A stretch of 64,000 bases of DNA from Candidatus Iainarchaeum sp. GTDB lineage: Archaea > Iainarchaeota > Iainarchaeia > Iainarchaeales > VGJJ01. Position numbers and translations under genes: made by a program. The DNA is taken from NCBI GenBank assembly GCA_016699555.1, contig CP064981.1, forward strand, positions 496,001 through 560,000, read 5' to 3'. How positions within the stretch are numbered: position 1 is the first letter of the stretch; every line of letters begins with the position of its first letter. Of the stretch, positions 59,644 through 64,000 are shown piece by piece. The notes beneath the pieces were generated by a model. It saw only the letters and a program-made list of their open reading frames with translations. It did not search any database and was not told the DNA's origin.

Positions 59644-62352
59644 ATGGAACCGCAAAAGCAACAGGACATCACACGTGCTTGGAAGCAGCACCAGGTCTTC
59701 GAACCAAAAGAGATCGCGGAAAAAGACAAATACTACGTCACGCAGCCCTATCCCTATCCCACTGGGCCGCTGCACGTGGGGCATGGAAGGACGTACACCA
59801 CTACTGATGTGCTCACGCGCTTCGCACGCATCCAAGGAAAGAACGTACTCTGGCCGATGGCCTTCCATGTAACGGGGACGCCCGTTCTTGCGATTGCCGA
59901 CCAGGTCAAGCGCAAAGATGCGGACGCCATGCAGATGTATCGTGGTTACATCGGCATCTATGAAAAAAATCCCGAAAAAGTAGAGCAGATCCTCCACTCG
60001 TTCGAGGACCCCAAAAAAATTGTGGCATTCTTCGGGAGCGTCATCGAAAAGGATTTCGATGCGATGGGTTACTCCATCGATTGGAGAAAACAATTCACGA
60101 CCATGGATCCCTATTACCAGCAATTCGTCCAGTGGCAATTCCACAAATTCAAGGAAAAAGGGGCATTGGTAAAAGGAAAATATCCCATCCTCTATTCGGC
60201 CGTGGATGGAAATGCTGTGGGAGAAGACGACATCAAGGATGGGGACACTGACAAAGTCGCCATCACGGAATTCCAACTCATCAAATTTCCGCTCGCAAAC
60301 GATCCCCACACATTCATCGTCGTCGCGACGCTCCGACCCGACACGCTTTTCGGCATCACCAACATCTGGGTCAACCCCTCCTTGGAATACGTCAAAGCCG
60401 AAGTCAATGGAGAAAAATGGATCATCGCCAAAAACGCCATCGAAAAACTCAAGCTGCAACAAAAGACAATCGGCGATATCGCGGCTGTTCCGGCACATGA
60501 GTTGGCGCATAAAGACGCATTGCACCCGCTCGATGCGCATATGCACATTCCCATTCTCCCCACTACTTTCGTCAATGCCGAGAAAGGAACAGGCATTGTA
60601 TGTTCCGTTCCGGGCCACGCCCCATTCGATTTCATGGCACTCGAAGAAGCCAAGAAACTCGGCGATGCGACGGCGCAACGCATCCATCCCAAATACATCA
60701 TTGCCCACCCCAATGGATTCGAGATGCGCAAATTCTTGGACACTTTCAAGGTCCAGAGCATGAACGACCGCACCCAATTGCAGCAGGCAACGGAAGCGAT
60801 CTACAAGATCGAATTCTATGAGTGCCGCACCAATGGCGAAAATGGGCCTCTCTCCAATATGTCCGTGCGCGGGGCCAAGGACAAATCGGTCGAGCTGTTG
60901 AAGGCCGTCAATCGGTGGGATCGCATCTACGAGCCATCGCGCAAGGCATTGACGCGCGCAGGGAACCCCGTTGTAGTGGCCATCCTTTCCGACCAATGGT
61001 TCTTGGACTACACCTCAAAGGAATGGAAAGAGAAAGCCCATCGCTGTCTCAATCGCATGCGCATCTTCCCCGAAAAATACGCCAAGACGCTGCATGACTC
61101 CATCGATTGGCTGGAACAGCGCCCGTGCATCCGCAAGCGCGGACTCGGAACCCCTTTCCCTTTTCTGGGAGGGTGGATGATCGAGCCGTTGTCCGACTCC
61201 ACGCTCTACATGCTCTTCTACCTCTGCATCGAGACCCTGCGCGAGAATGGAATGAAGCCTGAGGATTTGGATGAGGCATTCTTCGACGCCGCCATTTTGG
61301 GAAAAGCGCTCCCGCAAGGGGATGCACGCAGCGCTGCCGCGCAAGAGATCCATGGGAAGCTGCAGTACTGGTATCCCAATGACATCCGCCATACCGCGCC
61401 CGCACACATCCAGAACCACTCCTCTTTCTGGATCCTCGCGCACACGCTGTTATTGCCCGAAGAATGGTGGCCACGCGCGGCATCGTTCAATGAGATGATG
61501 ATCCGGAACGGGCAGAAGATGTCCAAGTCCAAGGGCAACATCATCCCCCTCATCGACGCCGTCCAAAAATTCGGCCCGGATTTGATGCGCCTCTACACGA
61601 TCGCGTCTTCCTCGCTCGAACGAACGGCCGACTGGAAGGATGAGCAAGTCCCGCAAGTCGAAAACAAACTCAATGAGCTGGAGAAAGTCCTCCGTCAAGG
61701 ATTGGATTTCATCCGCAAGGGCGGAGCGGACTTCATGATCCAACTGGATGCAGCCACGAACACGGCGGTGAGCATGAAGAATACCTCTGCGACTCCGCAA
61801 CAGTTCTGGCTCAAAGAAAAGATCATGCAGCGCTTGGGAGAAAGCTATGAGGCGTATGCGCAGATGGACTACAAGATGGCCGCGCAAAAGGCATTCTTCG
61901 AACCACTGAATGACATCAAGCAATTCAAGAAAGTCTTTGCGGAAGACGAGAGCTTTGCCGTTTCGCTCGTCTTGAAGCGCTGGCTGATCATGATTACGCC
62001 CATCGCTCCCTTCCTCGCGGAACAGTTGTGGAAAGAAGCCGGTTTTCCCGGATTCGCTTCTGCACAACACTTGGAGCAGCCCGAAGGCAAGCCCGCGAAA
62101 GAAGTCCAAGAGCGCGTGGATGCGGTCGAGAAGATCTTAGGAGACGTCGAGCGCGTGCGCAAGCTCGCGAAAGGCAATCCCAAGACGTTGTACATCTATT
62201 CCATTGATGCGCAGGAAACGGAATGGATCGAAGCGGCAAAGGCACAAATAGAAAAGTATGCCCTGCTGCAGGTCAAGATCAACGACGCCCACGACCCACT
62301 CGGGAAAAAAGCCAAAGCGCAGAAAGGAAAAGCTGCGCTTTACTTGGAGTGA
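59644..62352 (+). CDS. leuS: leucyl-tRNA synthetase (archaeal type)
   Basis: Charges tRNA-Leu. About 902 residues, within the archaeal/eukaryotic size. The class I HIGH motif is PTGPLHVGHGRT, the CP1 editing domain begins near LRPDTLFGITNIWVNP, and KMSKSKGN is at about residues 620-627. The C-terminal end is the archaeal extension for the long variable arm. ATG at 59644 is preceded by GGGAGGT at a good distance, which excludes the TTG at 59626. Confidence 0.97.
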   Translation: MEPQKQQDITRAWKQHQVFEPKEIAEKDKYYVTQPYPYPTGPLHVGHGRTYTTTDVLTRFARIQGKNVLWPMAFHVTGTPVLAIADQVKRKDADAMQMYRGYIGIYEKNPEKVEQILHSFEDPKKIVAFFGSVIEKDFDAMGYSIDWRKQFTTMDPYYQQFVQWQFHKFKEKGALVKGKYPILYSAVDGNAVGEDDIKDGDTDKVAITEFQLIKFPLANDPHTFIVVATLRPDTLFGITNIWVNPSLEYVKAEVNGEKWIIAKNAIEKLKLQQKTIGDIAAVPAHELAHKDALHPLDAHMHIPILPTTFVNAEKGTGIVCSVPGHAPFDFMALEEAKKLGDATAQRIHPKYIIAHPNGFEMRKFLDTFKVQSMNDRTQLQQATEAIYKIEFYECRTNGENGPLSNMSVRGAKDKSVELLKAVNRWDRIYEPSRKALTRAGNPVVVAILSDQWFLDYTSKEWKEKAHRCLNRMRIFPEKYAKTLHDSIDWLEQRPCIRKRGLGTPFPFLGGWMIEPLSDSTLYMLFYLCIETLRENGMKPEDLDEAFFDAAILGKALPQGDARSAAAQEIHGKLQYWYPNDIRHTAPAHIQNHSSFWILAHTLLLPEEWWPRAASFNEMMIRNGQKMSKSKGNIIPLIDAVQKFGPDLMRLYTIASSSLERTADWKDEQVPQVENKLNELEKVLRQGLDFIRKGGADFMIQLDAATNTAVSMKNTSATPQQFWLKEKIMQRLGESYEAYAQMDYKMAAQKAFFEPLNDIKQFKKVFAEDESFAVSLVLKRWLIMITPIAPFLAEQLWKEAGFPGFASAQHLEQPEGKPAKEVQERVDAVEKILGDVERVRKLAKGNPKTLYIYSIDAQETEWIEAAKAQIEKYALLQVKINDAHDPLGKKAKAQKGKAALYLE

Positions 62353-62386
62353 CGATAGCTATATTTACCCGAAGTTTGTGCTATCG
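62353..62386 (+). promoter_or_regulatory. TATA element inside an inverted repeat, upstream of the sigma-like gene
   Basis: CGATAGC (62353-62359) and GCTATCG (62380-62386) form a perfect 7-bp inverted repeat with 20 bases between. The TATA-like CTATATTTA starts at its left arm. The ATG at 62410 is 24 bases beyond the right arm. A dimeric regulator bound here would cover the promoter. Confidence 0.45.
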
Positions 62387-62409
62387 AGAAACTTGCCTGA
62401 TGGGTTACT

Positions 62410-63756
62410 ATGGTTTCCACTTTTAAGGGATTAGGAAAATACCCGTTTGGGAGATCCCTGCGGTTTGTGATTGGCCGTACCGGGCATTCGAGGGCCCGTC
62501 CCAAAAAATTATCTCCCGCTAATGGCCTGAAGCAGGTATCCGAGGAGTTACAGCGACGAATTGATTTGGCCGAAAGAGATGGTAAGAATAAGCGTTTCGT
62601 GAAGAGTTGGAAACGCATGCACGTGCTCATCGAAGCCATACGTCAGCTCCCACTTCCAATTCAGCAACGATTTCCATTCGATGCCACTCATGTATTGGCC
62701 GCTAGCGGTTTGACTCATGGGATCGGGAAAAAAGAATTGAGCGAACAGCTCAGCGCGCTGCGTTACCTGCAACGACATGCTTCACGCCACGGAATCAAGA
62801 TAGTCAAGGATGTCAATCTAGGCCTGATTACCACCGTGAATCGCGATACCGTGCAACGCTTGGATACGTGGATGAGCCGTCAAGCAAAACCCATTCGTGT
62901 TGCCGATGCAGTGAATGAATTGCAACTCCCGCGTCACATGGTCTATCACGCGATTACCGTGCTTCATCAAATGGGATTGGTCAAACGTACTCGTTTGCGC
63001 TCGTCGGGGAAAAATAATGCTATTTATCAATTCACGACGGCGCATCCGGAAAAGAAAGAAACAGCTGCACAGAAAAAGGAAAAGATCCCACGTGCAAAAA
63101 GAGGATCGAAGATGCAATTATGGAATCGGAGACTCAGCGAGACAGAAAGAAATGAGATCGACATGTGGCTGAAACGCAATATTGGTCTCGTTCACCACGC
63201 CGCCAATAGATTCTATTACAAACATCGGAACTTCTTGGGTCGTATCGGGTATGGTCAAGAGGATTTACTGGGAGTAGCGTTATTTGCGGTCCAAAAAGCA
63301 TTCCTTACGTTCGAACCCGAGCGTGGCATCAAGTTTTCTACTTTCGCGTTCAAATGCATGCAAAATGAATTAGTTCATCTCGTGCGACGTTACGACTCCG
63401 AAAAACGCGGAAAAGATGCCGTTTCTTTGAGTGAAGTGCGTGAATACAAGGGAGCCCGTACTGGCACGCTGCTCGATCGCATCGTAATCGAACAGGCGAA
63501 ACCATTACTCTCTGCGGATGCCCGTGCTGCACTGCGCGAGGCCGTTTCTGCTTCGAATCTCACGGATATCCAACGCCTGGTAATTGAACGTCGATTCGGA
63601 TTAGATGGCAAAGCGGCATCGGCGTTACGGGAGATCGGGAAGGAAAGAGGTGTTTCGGGCGAGCGCATCCGTCAAATAGAATCCGCGGCTCTAACCCGAT
63701 TGGCCGAGAATCCCAAAATCCGGAAAATTTTTATGGATTATCTAGGGAATGAGTGA
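62410..63756 (+). CDS. sigma-70-like transcription factor with winged-helix N-terminal half
   Basis: 448 residues. The C-terminal half matches bacterial sigma-70. Region 2 covers about residues 257-327 (NIGLVHHAANRF, EDLLGVALFAVQKAF, FEPERGIKFSTFAF), equivalent to the core-binding and -10-melting helices. Region 4 covers about 384-440 (LTDIQRLVIERRFGLDG, then GVSGERIRQIESAALTRL), the -35-binding helix-turn-helix. The linker is short and no full region 3 is seen. Residues about 148-212 form a winged-helix domain (IRVADAVNELQLPRHM); residues 1-140 are basic and unknown. It follows leuS by 57 bases and has its own TATA element. Confidence 0.88.
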   Translation: MVSTFKGLGKYPFGRSLRFVIGRTGHSRARPKKLSPANGLKQVSEELQRRIDLAERDGKNKRFVKSWKRMHVLIEAIRQLPLPIQQRFPFDATHVLAASGLTHGIGKKELSEQLSALRYLQRHASRHGIKIVKDVNLGLITTVNRDTVQRLDTWMSRQAKPIRVADAVNELQLPRHMVYHAITVLHQMGLVKRTRLRSSGKNNAIYQFTTAHPEKKETAAQKKEKIPRAKRGSKMQLWNRRLSETERNEIDMWLKRNIGLVHHAANRFYYKHRNFLGRIGYGQEDLLGVALFAVQKAFLTFEPERGIKFSTFAFKCMQNELVHLVRRYDSEKRGKDAVSLSEVREYKGARTGTLLDRIVIEQAKPLLSADARAALREAVSASNLTDIQRLVIERRFGLDGKAASALREIGKERGVSGERIRQIESAALTRLAENPKIRKIFMDYLGNE

Positions 63757-63768
63757 CATGTTGGGGCG

Positions 63769-64000
63769 CTACATCTCCTGCAGCGTCTCGATGTTCAGGC
63801 AGAACATGCCTTCTTCCAGCACGCAATTGACCGCTTTCACGAGTGCCAAGCGGGCGGATTCCAATTCCTTATTCTCTTGGATGACGGCCGTCTCGTGGTA
63901 ATAGGAATTGAACGTGTTCGCGAGATCCAAGATGTACTGCACCAGGATGTGCGGGGAATAATGCGCCGTGGAATCAGCGAACACATCCGCTTTTTTTGCG
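63769..64000 (-). CDS. argS: arginyl-tRNA synthetase, C-terminal part
   Basis: Only the C-terminal 76 residues lie in the window; the gene continues past the right edge. The sequence fits the DALR-type anticodon-binding domain of ArgRS: HYSPHILVQYILDLANTFNS, YYHE, then RLALVKAVNCVLEEGM and the terminal IETLQEM. It converges on the sigma-like gene with a 12-base gap. Confidence 0.85.
   Translation of the reverse strand, partial: AKKADVFADSTAHYSPHILVQYILDLANTFNSYYHETAVIQENKELESARLALVKAVNCVLEEGMFCLNIETLQEM

Noticed and set aside
59458..60996. 512-residue open frame on the minus strand across leuS
   Set aside because: Shadow of the leucyl-tRNA synthetase gene, caused by its GC-rich third positions; no start signal or recognisable domain.

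Overview
The window reads as a densely coded archaeal chromosome segment, most likely from a DPANN-type lineage; Diapherotrites/Iainarchaeota is my guess, not a proven placement. Archaeal signs are an AglB/STT3 oligosaccharyltransferase, an archaeal-type alanyl-tRNA synthetase with an N-terminal zinc site, an archaeal leucyl-tRNA synthetase, a geranylgeranyl reductase for ether lipids, a short RNase P RNA, and TATA elements about 25-30 bases ahead of stable RNA genes. No gene-free stretch exceeds 300 bases. Several genes carry single-base homopolymer lesions, so part of the apparent decay may be sequencing or assembly error.

Layout. 0-1.6 kb: the tail of an acidic protein, two AT-rich orphan genes, a lone 5S rRNA gene and a lipoprotein. 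1.6-39 kb: a very large surface-glycan locus. It holds aglB, a GlcNAc-1-P transferase (frameshifted), an oligosaccharide flippase, at least nine glycosyltransferases, an Alg14-like protein beside an Alg13-GT2 fusion, RmlA and RmlB, four further sugar epimerase/dehydratases (one frameshifted), FkbM-type and other methyltransferases, one SPASM and two B12-type radical SAM enzymes, an alpha/alpha-toroid protein and two flippase-like membrane proteins. 39-44.6 kb: HtpX protease, a 927-residue sequon-rich surface protein that is a plausible AglB substrate, a small membrane protein and geranylgeranyl reductase. 44.6-50 kb: CTP synthase, a broken ABC exporter, tRNA-Gln overlapped by a LAGLIDADG endonuclease gene, and a P-loop kinase-HIT fusion. 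50-52 kb: ferredoxin, RNase P RNA, a run of hairpins, a C39-like protein with a basic partner, and tRNA-Leu. 52-64 kb: a housekeeping block (alaS, a TrmA-family methyltransferase, a cation exchanger, pyrophosphatase, leuS, and the end of argS) that includes a bacterial-type sigma factor homologue.

How the genes fit together. Nucleotide sugars and polyprenyl-linked sugars are made by the Rml, epimerase and dolichyl-phosphate glycosyltransferase proteins. GPT and Alg13/14 would start a lipid-linked oligosaccharide. The GT4/GT2 enzymes extend it and the methyltransferases and radical SAM enzymes decorate it. MOP-type and LPG-synthase-like membrane proteins may flip it, and AglB transfers it to surface proteins such as the 927-residue protein.

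The most striking features are the sigma-70-like protein with its own winged-helix N-terminal half and an inverted repeat flanking its TATA element, the kinase-HIT fusion, the Alg13-GT2 fusion, and a twice-occurring terminator hairpin with compensatory base changes.
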